From: Brevibacterium sp. S22
GTDB taxonomy: Bacteria > Actinomycetota > Actinomycetes > Actinomycetales > Brevibacteriaceae
Direction of reading: 5' to 3'
Assembly (NCBI RefSeq): GCF_004745485.1
Contig: NZ_RHFG01000008.1
Span: 62,001 to 126,000 of the forward strand
Length of the DNA stretch: 64,000 nt
Shown: positions 27,024 to 34,818 of the stretch, one piece after another
Layout: every line of letters begins with the position of its first letter
Position numbering within the stretch: position 1 is the stretch's first letter
The notes under the pieces: generated by a model
Told to the model about the DNA's origin: nothing
The model's input: the letters and a program-made list of their open reading frames with translations, nothing else
Database searches by the model: none
Program-made: the position numbers and the translations under genes

Positions 27024-27958
27024 CCAGGTCCGACCCGGCTGTCCGAGCTGGTCGTTTCGCTCCGAGTCCGAGCGGTGACCTCCACATCGGCAACATCCGC
27101 TCCGGTCTGCTCAGCTATGTGCGGGCTCGGCAGACCGGCCGACGGTTCCTGTGGCGGATCGAGGATCTCGACCGGGTGCGGGCCGGTGCGGCAGACTCGC
27201 AGCTCGAAGTCTTCGCCGAACTCGGGGTCACACCTGATGAGCCGCCTACCATCCAATCTGAACGTACCGAGGAGTACTCGGCCGCGATTGCGAAACTGGC
27301 GGCGGACGGTCTCGTCTATGAATGCTATTGCTCTCGCAAGGACATTGCCCAAGCGCCGAGCGCACCGCACGCGCCACCCGGGGCGTATCCCGGGACCTGC
27401 CGCAGCCTCGGCGAGGGGGAGCGCGAATCCCACCGGCGGAGACTGGAGGCGGAGAACCGTTCGCCGGCGCTGCGTCTGCGCACGGACAATCGAGAGCACC
27501 AGATCGACGATGTGCTGCTGGGCCGGGTGGACGCCATCGTCGACGATCTCGTGCTGCGGCGAGGTGACGGCGTCTTCGCTTACAATCTCACCGTCGTCGT
27601 CGACGACGCAGCGAGCGGAATCGACGAGATCCTGCGCGGGGACGACCTCGCCTCCTCAGCACCTCGCCAGGCGTATCTGGCCAGGCTGCTGGGAGTGCCC
27701 GAACCCCGCTGGCTGCATGTGCCGCTGGTGCTCAACGAGAGCGGACAGCGGCTGGCCAAACGCGATGGAGCGGTGACCTGCCAGCAGCTGCGCGGCATCG
27801 GGTGGACCGCCCCTGACTTCTTTGTCTGGATGCAGCAGTCACTCGGCTTCGGCGACATCGGTGGTCGGTGGAGGTCCGTCGACGACATGATCTCCGGAGT
27901 CGACTTCAATCAGATGTCGACAGAACCGACGATCTTCGTCCCGCCGGCGGGTCCCTGA
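27020..27958 (+). CDS. gluQ: Glutamyl-Q tRNA(Asp) synthetase
   Basis: A 312-residue truncated glutamyl-tRNA synthetase homologue that attaches glutamate to queuosine of tRNA-Asp. The ATP site signature is HIGN (HIGH-like), the second signature is LAKRDGA (KMSKS-like), and the zinc ligands CYC and Y-PGTC of this family are present. The anticodon-binding domain of GluRS is absent, as expected. GTG start at 27020 overlaps the GNAT stop. Confidence 0.93.
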   Translation: MTRSDPAVRAGRFAPSPSGDLHIGNIRSGLLSYVRARQTGRRFLWRIEDLDRVRAGAADSQLEVFAELGVTPDEPPTIQSERTEEYSAAIAKLAADGLVYECYCSRKDIAQAPSAPHAPPGAYPGTCRSLGEGERESHRRRLEAENRSPALRLRTDNREHQIDDVLLGRVDAIVDDLVLRRGDGVFAYNLTVVVDDAASGIDEILRGDDLASSAPRQAYLARLLGVPEPRWLHVPLVLNESGQRLAKRDGAVTCQQLRGIGWTAPDFFVWMQQSLGFGDIGGRWRSVDDMISGVDFNQMSTEPTIFVPPAGP

Positions 27959-27971
27959 GGCCGATCAGCCC

Positions 27972-29180
27972 TCACGCCGCCGGCGAGTCGACGGCGTCTC
28001 GGACGACTCCGTCGTAGATCGCTTCGAACGTATCGAGGGTGTACTCGATGTCGTGTTTGGCCACGACGTCGAGAGACGCCTTCGACATGTCATCGAGTTC
28101 GACGTCGGGCATCCGGCAGATGCGCGTGAACCGATCGGCCAACGCATCGATATCGCGCGGCGGGAACAGATACCCGTTGATGCCGTCGCGGACGAGATGC
28201 GGCAGCGCGACCGCGTCGGCAAGCACCACGGGTTTACGGGAGGCCAATGCCTCGAGCGTGGCGATGGACTGCAGTTCGGCGGTCGAGGGCATGCAGAAGA
28301 AGGTGCAGCGCTGGTACGCCTCCATGAGTGCCTTGTCGCTGATCTTGCCGAGTACATTCACACGGTCGGCGATGCCGAGTTCCGACGCCAGCTGCTTCAG
28401 CGGCTCCTCCTGGTCGCCGCCGCCGACGATATCGGCTTCGAGACCCAGCTCCGGATCGGTCTTCGCCACGGCCTCGACGATGTCTGCGGCATGTTTTTCC
28501 GAGGAGAGGCGACCGACGAAGAGGACGCGAGGGGGAATGGCCCGCGGAGCAGCCGAGTCTAGCTCACGCAGATGAGCGAAGCGCTGCAGGTCGATCCCGC
28601 AGGAGACCGCGCGGATGGGGGAGGAGAAACCGTTCTCGGTGAGCAGGTCGGCAGCCAGCTGTGTGGGAACCGTGATGAAATCGGCGGACTGGAATTTTCG
28701 GCGCAGATCCCACCAGGCGATGGCGGTGCCGACGTTGAGAACGGCCTTCGGAGCCCTGAGGTAGGGGCGGACATTGTCGGGCATGAAATGATTCGTGGCC
28801 ACGACGGGGATTCCGCGCCGGATCGATTCGGAGAACGCGTAGCGGCCGATGACGAAATGAGCCTGAGTGTGGACGACATCAGGGCGGATGCTGTCGAGCA
28901 GTCGTGAGAGCTCGGGCTTCGTCTCCCACGGCATGCAGATCATCCATGTCGGGTGCAGTGGCCATCGATGGGCAGTGAGCCGGTGAACGGTGACTCCGTT
29001 CTCGACGCTGACCGAAGGCTTGCCCGTCGCTGAGGGACAGGCCACATGGACATCATTTCCGCGGTCCGCGAGACCTTCGGCCAACCGTTCGGCGAATTTC
29101 GCGGCACCATTGACTTCGGGGGCGTAGGTCTCTGCCGGAATGAGGATCCGACGTTTCTGAGTGGGACGGTGCGCAGACAG
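27972..29180 (-). CDS. Family 4 glycosyltransferase
   Basis: A retaining glycosyltransferase with the GT-B fold: N-terminal acceptor half, HTQAHFVIGRYA and VVATNHFMPDN, then the nucleotide-sugar half with VLFVGRLSSEKHA and the E-x7-E region PSTAELQSIATLEALASRKPVV. Substrate unknown; relatives build mannosylated lipids. The usual start is hidden: ATG/GTG/TTG codons give only a truncated form from TTG 29084, yet the frame upstream encodes the expected first strand and loop (RRILIPAETYAPEVNGAAKF). The likely start is CTG at 29178-29180, nine bases after GAGGAG and three bases after the upstream stop. Confidence 0.85.
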   Translation of the reverse strand: MSAHRPTQKRRILIPAETYAPEVNGAAKFAERLAEGLADRGNDVHVACPSATGKPSVSVENGVTVHRLTAHRWPLHPTWMICMPWETKPELSRLLDSIRPDVVHTQAHFVIGRYAFSESIRRGIPVVATNHFMPDNVRPYLRAPKAVLNVGTAIAWWDLRRKFQSADFITVPTQLAADLLTENGFSSPIRAVSCGIDLQRFAHLRELDSAAPRAIPPRVLFVGRLSSEKHAADIVEAVAKTDPELGLEADIVGGGDQEEPLKQLASELGIADRVNVLGKISDKALMEAYQRCTFFCMPSTAELQSIATLEALASRKPVVLADAVALPHLVRDGINGYLFPPRDIDALADRFTRICRMPDVELDDMSKASLDVVAKHDIEYTLDTFEAIYDGVVRDAVDSPAA

Positions 29181-29183
29181 GAT

Positions 29184-30095
29184 TCAGCTCTCCTCGGTGT
29201 CGGTCATGGTGTCGGAACGCCGGGCGTCCCTGCGCTGAGCTTCTCGATCTCTGACATCGGGATGATACCGCGACAATACAACGACGGCCGCACAGGCGAC
29301 CAATCCGGTGAGACCGATGAGCACGACCAGCCAGACGGGTGAATGTGCCGCCTCGCCGAGGACGATGGTGCCCAGGATCACGGCCCCGATCGGGTCGATG
29401 ACGGTCAGCCCGGCGATGACCATCTCAGGAGGTCCTGCCGCATAGGAATTCTGGACGAACCAGGATCCCAGCGCCACGGCCGCCAACAGTGCGGCGACGT
29501 TGATCCAGGTGACCTGCTCGAGCCCGGCCTGGAGGAACTGGACGCTGACCAGATGGGCATTCGTGGCCACACAGGCGAAGAGCAGCCCGGCCGCAGTGAT
29601 GAGCACGAGCTGAGGGGCATGGCGGAAGACCAGCATGATCACGAGGCCGACGATGACGGCGATGGAGGTGATCCAGAACAGCGGCATCGCATCGGCGCCG
29701 AGGTGGACCTCCGACTGCGCAGTCGTGGCCGAAAGCGCGACGAAGAGCGTCACCCCGACAGTGCACCAGACGACCGACTGGACGAGCCGCCTGTTGACCT
29801 TGAGCCCGCGGTGACGGACGCCGAGCAGCACGGAGACGATGAGTGAGAACGCCCCGATCGGCTGAACCACCATCACCGGTGCCAACGCCAGGGCCACGAA
29901 GTTTCCTGCCGTTCCCAAGCCGAGGATGATCAGCCCGAGGAGCCACCGGCGGTTGTGCAGCAGTTCGGTGAAATGCGCCCAGCTGAGTCCATTGTGCGAG
30001 TCATCCTGCCCCGCAACAGCGTCGTGCTGGTACAGGGCGCCGAACGCCAGTGCCACAGCTGCCAGGACGGCGAAGGCGATTGCCACAATGGTCAC
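29184..30095 (-). CDS. DMT-superfamily (EamA/NIPA-like) membrane transporter
   Basis: About 303 residues with nine to ten hydrophobic helices arranged as two repeats, similar to DMT family carriers, with LGLGTAGNFVALALAPVMVVQPIGA in the first half and AGLTVIDPIGAVILGTIVLGEA in the second. The latter resembles NIPA-type magnesium transporters. GTG at 30095 is chosen because GGAAGAG lies upstream and the first helix begins there; the frame continues to 30224. It directly precedes the glycosyltransferase and shares its transcript. Confidence 0.8.
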   Translation of the reverse strand: MTIVAIAFAVLAAVALAFGALYQHDAVAGQDDSHNGLSWAHFTELLHNRRWLLGLIILGLGTAGNFVALALAPVMVVQPIGAFSLIVSVLLGVRHRGLKVNRRLVQSVVWCTVGVTLFVALSATTAQSEVHLGADAMPLFWITSIAVIVGLVIMLVFRHAPQLVLITAAGLLFACVATNAHLVSVQFLQAGLEQVTWINVAALLAAVALGSWFVQNSYAAGPPEMVIAGLTVIDPIGAVILGTIVLGEAAHSPVWLVVLIGLTGLVACAAVVVLSRYHPDVRDREAQRRDARRSDTMTDTEES

Positions 30096-30306
30096 GATGA
30101 CTCTTCCGGTTTCGACGGGGCAGATTTCGATGGGGCAGATGCGGGGAGCGGATCGCTTCGAGTCTATCGCGCAGGACGGTCGTGCAGACGGCTGTGAACT
30201 GTGTTTGTCCTGACTGTGAGGCAACCCTGCGCTGAGACTGTCAGGGAACCCGCGGCGGCGGGTGGGGAAACCCCGATTCCTGTGAGGTAAAGCACTCTGT
30301 CAGGTT

Positions 30307-30336
30307 TTGTTCGCGGGCCGTGGGGTTTGCTAAGGT
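30307..30336 (+). promoter_or_regulatory. Candidate promoter of tRNA-Asn
   Basis: TTGTTC at 30307-30312 and TAAGGT at 30331-30336 with an 18-base spacer, about 30 bases before the tRNA. Consistent with a housekeeping sigma promoter; unproven. Confidence 0.4.
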
Positions 30337-30366
30337 GGACAGCACGTCCGCAGGATACTGCGGCAT

Positions 30367-30439
30367 TCCTCCGTAGCTCAGTTGGCAGAGCATTCGACTG
30401 TTAATCGAAGGGTCGCTGGTTCGAGCCCAGCCGGGGGAG
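30367..30439 (+). tRNA. tRNA-Asn (GTT)
   Basis: A complete cloverleaf: acceptor TCCTCCG/CGGGGGA, D arm GCTC/GAGC, anticodon stem TTCGA/TCGAA with loop CTGTTAA giving anticodon GTT, T arm GCTGG/CCAGC with loop TTCGAGC. CCA is not encoded. Confidence 0.96.
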
Positions 30440-30444
30440 CAGCC

Positions 30445-30472
30445 AAGGCCCCGTCCGAGTGGACGGGGCCTT
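30445..30472 (+). terminator. Terminator of tRNA-Asn
   Basis: A 12-bp perfect stem (30445-30456 with 30461-30472) and a four-base loop, starting six bases after the tRNA. Confidence 0.75.
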
Positions 30473-30483
30473 CGTCGTCTCCG

Positions 30484-30575
30484 GGTCCACGTGCGGGCTG
30501 TCCCTTGCTGAGGTCCACCTGCGGGTTGACCTTTGCTGAGGTCCGCGTGCGGGCTGACCGGGTTATAGGGTTATA
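30484..30575. repeat. Three 28-bp tandem repeats in the gap before the LLM gene
   Basis: Copies start at 30484, 30512 and 30540; each begins GGTCC, continues with a GTGCGGG-like core and the first two end in TTGCTGA. The third runs into a doubled GGGTTATA (30560-30575). The rest of the 386-base gap up to 30858 shows no gene. Confidence 0.7.
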
Positions 30576-30858
30576 GGCCGCCCGCTGAGCCGGACCTTTC
30601 GGCTCCGACTCGCTCCTGCCGGACGTGCCCCTTCCGACCGGCCTGAATGGTTCCCGACTGCTCTGACACGCTGCCGGACGAAAATTTCGCCCGATATCCC
30701 GTCATTCAAGCCGCAGCGCGTCTGTCGACCCGTACGCCGGTCGATATATGCTCTTCGCCTTGATCGAGGCCGTGTCCGCCGACCGGCGTCATCGATGTGT
30801 GGGTGGGAACCGGCACGCTGGCGGGAATAGAAGGGTGACGGGTCCCGGTTCAATCTCT

Positions 30859-31094
30859 ATGAAGTCTTTCGGATTCCTCAGTTTCGGCCATTACGGTTCC
30901 GACCTCGATGCCGGGCAGATGTTGCGCGACGCGTTGGAGATCTCCGTCGGTGCCGACGAACTCGGCATCAACGGTGCCTATTTCCGCGTCCACCATTTCG
31001 CGACCCAGGCGGCTTCTCCGATTCCGCTGCTGTCGACGATCGCCGCAAAGACCCGCACAATCGAAGTGGGCACCGGGGTCATCGATATGCGCTA
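30859..31094 (+). pseudogene. LLM-class flavin oxidoreductase, fragment 1 (codons 1-78)
   Basis: N-terminal 78 codons of a luciferase-like (LLM class) flavin-dependent oxidoreductase: KSFGFLSFGHYG, then VGADELGINGAYFRVHHFA and the conserved VGTGVIDMR. In intact relatives this is followed by YENPLYLAEEA; here the frame runs into TAG at the junction with the 12-kb element. The missing continuation lies at 43145. Fragments 1, 2 and 3 rejoin in frame to 338 codons. Confidence 0.9.
31083..31094. other. attL core of the integrated element
   Basis: CGATATGCGCTA at 31083-31094 recurs with one change (C to T at the eighth base) at 43135-43146, and the host gene is continuous across the two. At this end the sequence ATGCGCTAGCGCAT (31087-31100) is also a perfect palindrome formed across the junction. 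Confidence 0.75.
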
Positions 31095-31121
31095 GCGCAT
31101 GCCCGGGTTGTAGCACCCGTT

Positions 31122-31156
31122 GTCAGCGTTCGCGCGCTTTACAGCACAACGCTGAC
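31122..31156. repeat. Inverted repeat at the left end of the element
   Basis: GTCAGCGTT at 31122-31130 pairs with AACGCTGAC at 31148-31156 across a 17-base spacer. It lies downstream of the minus-strand resistance operon and could end its transcript, or be an arm of the attachment site. Confidence 0.5.
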
Positions 31157-31243
31157 GGCAATCCTGGCTGGTTTTCGATGAAGGCGGCTCTTCCTGCGCT
31201 GAGCGTCGGTGCGATGATCGCGCAACCCGGCGGTGCTCCACCC

Positions 31244-31546
31244 TCATAGAGGCGCATCAAGTACTTCGCGCAGCTGATCGACGGTGGGCGAACCAGCCAG
31301 CCCGGCAGGAGTGCGGAACACTCGACAGGCGAGCCCCACCGGCGTGTGCTCGTCGGCGAAGAGGTCGGAACCGTCAATGAGGACGGTCGGGGACCCGTGG
31401 AACCCGAGGCGGGCGGCGTCCTCGGCAGTCTCGACTCGCTGATGCACGACGCGGACGTCCGATCGGCCGTCGAGGGCCTCGGTGAGCCGCCGGTCGAGCA
31501 CCTCCCAGTTCGGGCACCCGTCGAAGTACTGCAACGTGATCTCCAT
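31244..31546 (-). CDS. Small thioredoxin-fold protein of the metal-resistance operon
   Basis: A 100-residue protein with a thioredoxin-like layout: beta strand MEITLQYFDGCPNW with a single Cys at about residue 11 where thioredoxins have CxxC, VRVVHQRVET and the cis-proline region GFHGSPTVLIDG. Similar small proteins are often named thioredoxin family or alkylmercury-lyase-associated proteins and sit in mercury or cadmium operons. It follows ctpG by 12 bases. Function unproven; a thiol or metal-handling role is inferred from context. Confidence 0.75.
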   Translation of the reverse strand: MEITLQYFDGCPNWEVLDRRLTEALDGRSDVRVVHQRVETAEDAARLGFHGSPTVLIDGSDLFADEHTPVGLACRVFRTPAGLAGSPTVDQLREVLDAPL

Positions 31547-31558
31547 GATCCACTCCTC

Positions 31559-33523
31559 TCAGGCTCTGTCCGCGCGGACCGCGGCCGGTGACGCCGTCTC
31601 AGGCGACGCGGCCGCCGCTTGGCTCTTGCGGGCACGCGCGGCGCGCAGCCCGTTGGCGATGACGACGACCTCGGCGACCTCGTGGACGAGCACGACTGCG
31701 GCCAGGCCGAGCACGCCGGTGATGGCCAGCGGCAGCAGCACGGTGATGATCGCCAGGGACAACACGATGTTCTGGTTCATGATCGCCCGGCCGCGGCGGG
31801 CGTGCCGCAGCGCCTGCGGGATCAGGCCGAGGTCGTGTCCGGTGAAGGCGACGTCGGCGGACTCTATCGCGGCGTCGGAGCCGGTCGCGCCCATCGCGAT
31901 GCCCACGGTCGCCCCGGCCAGGGCGGGGGCGTCGTTGATGCCGTCGCCGATCATCGCGGTGGGTGACTGCTCGGAGAGCTGGGCCACGATGCGGGCCTTG
32001 CCCTCCGGCCGCAGCTCGGCGTGCACGTCGCCGATCCCGGCGATCTGCGCCAGGGCGTGGGCGGTGCGGGCGTTGTCTCCGGTGAGCATGCTCACCTCGA
32101 CGCCCTGGCTCTTCAGCGTGCGCACGACGTCGGGGACCTCGGGGCGCAGCTCGTCGCGGACCCCGATCGCCCCGGCCAGGCGGCCGTCGACGGTGACGAG
32201 CACGCAGGTCTGGCCCTCGGCCTCCAGGTCCTCGACCCGGGCCTTGAGCGGTCCGGCGTCGATCCAGCGGGGGCTGCCCACGCTCACCCGGAGGCCGTCG
32301 ACGGTGCCGCCGATGCCGTGGCCGGCCTCCTCCGTCACCTCTTGCGCGGCGGGGGCTCCCTGGCCCGCGGCGGCGATGGCGGCGGCGAGAGGGTGCGTCG
32401 AGTGCTGCTCCACCGCCGCGGCCCAGGCGAGCACCTGCGCGTCGTCGAAGCAGTCGGCGGCGACGACGGCGGTGACCTCGGGCCGGTTGCGGGTCAGGGT
32501 GCCGGTCTTGTCCACGGCGAGGTGGCGGATGCCGCCGAGGCGCTCGAAGGCGGCACCGCTCTTGATGACGACGCCGAACTTCGTCGCAGCCCCGATCGCG
32601 GACACCACCGTGACGGGCACCGCGATCGCCAGCGCGCACGGGCTGGCCGCGACGAGCACGACCAGGGCGCGGGTGATCCAGGTCTCCGGGTCGCCGAGCA
32701 GCGAGCCGAGCACGCCGACCAGGACGGCGAGGACCATCACGCCGGGCACCAGCGGACGGGCGATCCGGTCGGCGATGCGCGCGCGTTCGCCCTTCTCGGT
32801 CTGGGCCTGCTCGACCAGCTCCACGATGGTGGTCAGCGAGTTGTCGGTGCCCGCCGCGGTCGCCTCGACCTCCAGGACCCCGGCGGTGTTGATCGCGCCC
32901 GCCGACACTGCGTCATCGGGGGCGACCTCGACCGGGATCGACTCGCCGGTGATCGCCGAGGTGTCCAAGCTGGAGCGACCGGACCGGACAGTCCCGTCGG
33001 TCGCGACCCGCTCGCCGGGGCGGACCAGCAGCACGTCGCCGACGGCGATCTCCTTGGCCGGGACTTCGACCGAGGCATCGTCGCGCAGCACGGTCGCGGT
33101 CTCCGGCACAAGCTTCAGCAGCGCGCGCAGGCCCCCGCGGGCGCGGTCCATCGCCTTGTCCTCCAGGGCCTCGGCGATCGAGTAGAGGAACGCCAGTGCG
33201 GCGGCCTCCTCGGCGTAGCCGAGGATCACTGCGCCGACGGCGCTGATCGTCATCAGCAGCGCGATCCCCAGCTTCCGCTTGACGAACAGGTTCCGCAGAG
33301 CGCCGGGCACGAACGTGTACGCGCCCAGCAGCAGGCCCGCCCAGAACGCGACGAGCGCCGCGACGTGCAGCCCCGACCACTCCAGCACCAGGCCGGTGCC
33401 GAACGCGACGCCGGAGAGGATCGGCACCACCAGTCCCGGATCGCGCCACCACGGGCGCTCGGCCTCCTCGGCCTCTTCGGCGGCACTGGTGGTCGGCTCG
33501 TCGCAGCCGCAGGCGGCGCTCAC
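31559..33523 (-). CDS. Heavy-metal P1B-type ATPase (CtpG-like)
   Basis: A 654-residue metal-exporting P-type ATPase. The N-terminus has a short Cys-rich CGCDE instead of a ferredoxin-like metal-binding domain. Signatures: TGES phosphatase loop, AASPCALAIAVP with the SPC metal site in the membrane, phosphorylation site DKTGTLT, the HP motif STHPLAAAI, and GDGINDAPAL; the last helix has HEVAEVVVIAN. SPC rather than CPC sets it apart from classical CadA/ZntA. GTG at 33523 overlaps the stop of the cmtR-like gene. With CmtR beside it, Cd/Pb export is likely; specificity is inference. Confidence 0.92.
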   Translation of the reverse strand: MSAACGCDEPTTSAAEEAEEAERPWWRDPGLVVPILSGVAFGTGLVLEWSGLHVAALVAFWAGLLLGAYTFVPGALRNLFVKRKLGIALLMTISAVGAVILGYAEEAAALAFLYSIAEALEDKAMDRARGGLRALLKLVPETATVLRDDASVEVPAKEIAVGDVLLVRPGERVATDGTVRSGRSSLDTSAITGESIPVEVAPDDAVSAGAINTAGVLEVEATAAGTDNSLTTIVELVEQAQTEKGERARIADRIARPLVPGVMVLAVLVGVLGSLLGDPETWITRALVVLVAASPCALAIAVPVTVVSAIGAATKFGVVIKSGAAFERLGGIRHLAVDKTGTLTRNRPEVTAVVAADCFDDAQVLAWAAAVEQHSTHPLAAAIAAAGQGAPAAQEVTEEAGHGIGGTVDGLRVSVGSPRWIDAGPLKARVEDLEAEGQTCVLVTVDGRLAGAIGVRDELRPEVPDVVRTLKSQGVEVSMLTGDNARTAHALAQIAGIGDVHAELRPEGKARIVAQLSEQSPTAMIGDGINDAPALAGATVGIAMGATGSDAAIESADVAFTGHDLGLIPQALRHARRGRAIMNQNIVLSLAIITVLLPLAITGVLGLAAVVLVHEVAEVVVIANGLRAARARKSQAAAASPETASPAAVRADRA

Positions 33524-33888
33524 GAGGCGTCCCCTGAACCGGTCGCGGCGCAGCAGCCGGGCACCGAGCAGTGCGGGTCGATGCACGGCGCGCTCTCGTC
33601 CACCGCGAGCGTGACGTCCACCAGCGCCGTCAGCGCCCCGGCCAGGTGCGGGTCGGCGATCTCGTAGCGGGTCTGGCGGCCCTCGGGCTCGGCGACCACG
33701 ATCCCGCAGTCGCGCAGGCACGTCAGGTGGTTGGACACGTTCGAGCGCGTCAGCCCCAGCTCGCGCGACAGCACGGCAGGGTGGCTCGGGCCGTCGAGCA
33801 GGGACATCAGGATCTTGGAGCGCGTCGGGTCGGCCATGGCCCGGCCAAGCCGGCTCATGACGTCGAGGCGCGAAGCAATAGTCAGCAT
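33520..33888 (-). CDS. cmtR: ArsR/SmtB-family metal sensor (CmtR-like)
   Basis: A 122-residue winged-helix repressor. Cys57 and Cys61 in the recognition helix (HLTCLRDCG) and Cys102 in the C-terminal tail fall at the same positions as the three Cd/Pb ligands known for Mycobacterium tuberculosis CmtR. Three further cysteines (107, 112, 113) make the tail unusually Cys-rich. ATG at 33888 is used; the same frame is open far upstream through the mobilisation gene, but that is coincidental. It is the first gene of the cmtR-ctpG-thioredoxin operon and presumably represses it until metal binds. Confidence 0.92.
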   Translation of the reverse strand: MLTIASRLDVMSRLGRAMADPTRSKILMSLLDGPSHPAVLSRELGLTRSNVSNHLTCLRDCGIVVAEPEGRQTRYEIADPHLAGALTALVDVTLAVDESAPCIDPHCSVPGCCAATGSGDAS

Positions 33889-33976
33889 GCACTGAACTAT
33901 ACAGTGCACGCTGACCAATCGTCCCGATGCAGGGGCTGCCGCACGCGCTCCGCGCGCTTGCCCTCGGGAATCGCGG

Positions 33977-34818
33977 TCACCTCTTGCGCCAGCTCGGCCA
34001 CGTCGGCATCCCGCGGCCCTTCCACGTCTCCGCCAAGCTGGCGACCCAACGCACGGACGCGAAGAGGGCGTAACCGGCCCCGGCGAGGCCAGCGCCGACC
34101 ACGAGCCAGCGCCCGATCCCGAGCCACACGCTCCCGTCCCCGTCCACCGCCCACTGAGCGCCCGTAATGAGCCCGGCGATGCCCATCCAGAGCCCGGCGA
34201 CGACCACGACCACCGGCAGGAGGGCGAGGCGCATCGCCGCGGCGACCGACCAGAGCTGACGGGCCCCAGCGTCGCCGTGGCGGCGATGATCCGCTCGGCG
34301 CGCTCGTTCGACGCGTCGATGTTCGCCGTCATCGTGGCCGAGGCCTCCCCGGTGACCTGCTCGACCGCCTTCTCGACCCGCTCCTCGGTGCGCTTCTCGA
34401 TCCGCTGCACGGCACCGCCGACCTGGCTCACGAGCTTCTGGTTGTCCTCGGCCAGGGACTGGAGCTTCTCAGTCGCCGAAGCCGTAGCTGCTCGATTCAT
34501 TTGCGCTTCGGCGATCAAGCTCTGCGAGGCGCTCTGCAGCTGCTTCCCGTCGAGACTCTGCGCGAACTCTCTGAGCGTGCTCTCGATCTGCGGCGACTTG
34601 TTGACGGACGGCTGCAAGGTCGACGGCAGGCCCTTCAGCTCCTCCTTGACGGTTTCCTCGATCGCGATCCGCAGATACGACTTCAGTCCGTTCACGGCCT
34701 TCGTCTGCCTGTTGACCGCTGCGATGACGTCGGCGTTCGTAGGCTCCGACAGATTCGACGCCGTCGAGCTCGGCTCGGTCTCCTGCTGCTCGTTCCTCAT
34801 CTCGTCGAGAATGCTCAT
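33977..34818 (-). pseudogene. Coiled-coil membrane mobilisation protein, copy 1, frameshifted
   Basis: Homologue of the intact protein at 36909-37799. The first about 190 codons (from ATG 34818) are in one frame and the two-helix membrane end (from about 34262 to 33977) in another; comparison with the intact copy shows one missing base near 34263 (CTGGGGCCC against CTGGAGGCCC). The 5' 350 bases lie inside the relaxase gene in another frame. Either a pseudogene or a sequencing error. The intact form is discussed at copy 2. Confidence 0.8.

Noticed and set aside
32021..33667. Plus-strand open frame of 548 codons over the metal ATPase
   Set aside because: Antisense to a clearly recognisable P-type ATPase; composition (Gly, Arg, Asp, His) is typical of a shadow frame.
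33889..34262. Continuous frame linking the mobilisation protein and the CmtR-like repressor (34818-33520)
   Set aside because: The link arises only from the frameshift; the middle part is Arg/Ser-rich non-protein, and the repressor has its own ATG at the expected place.
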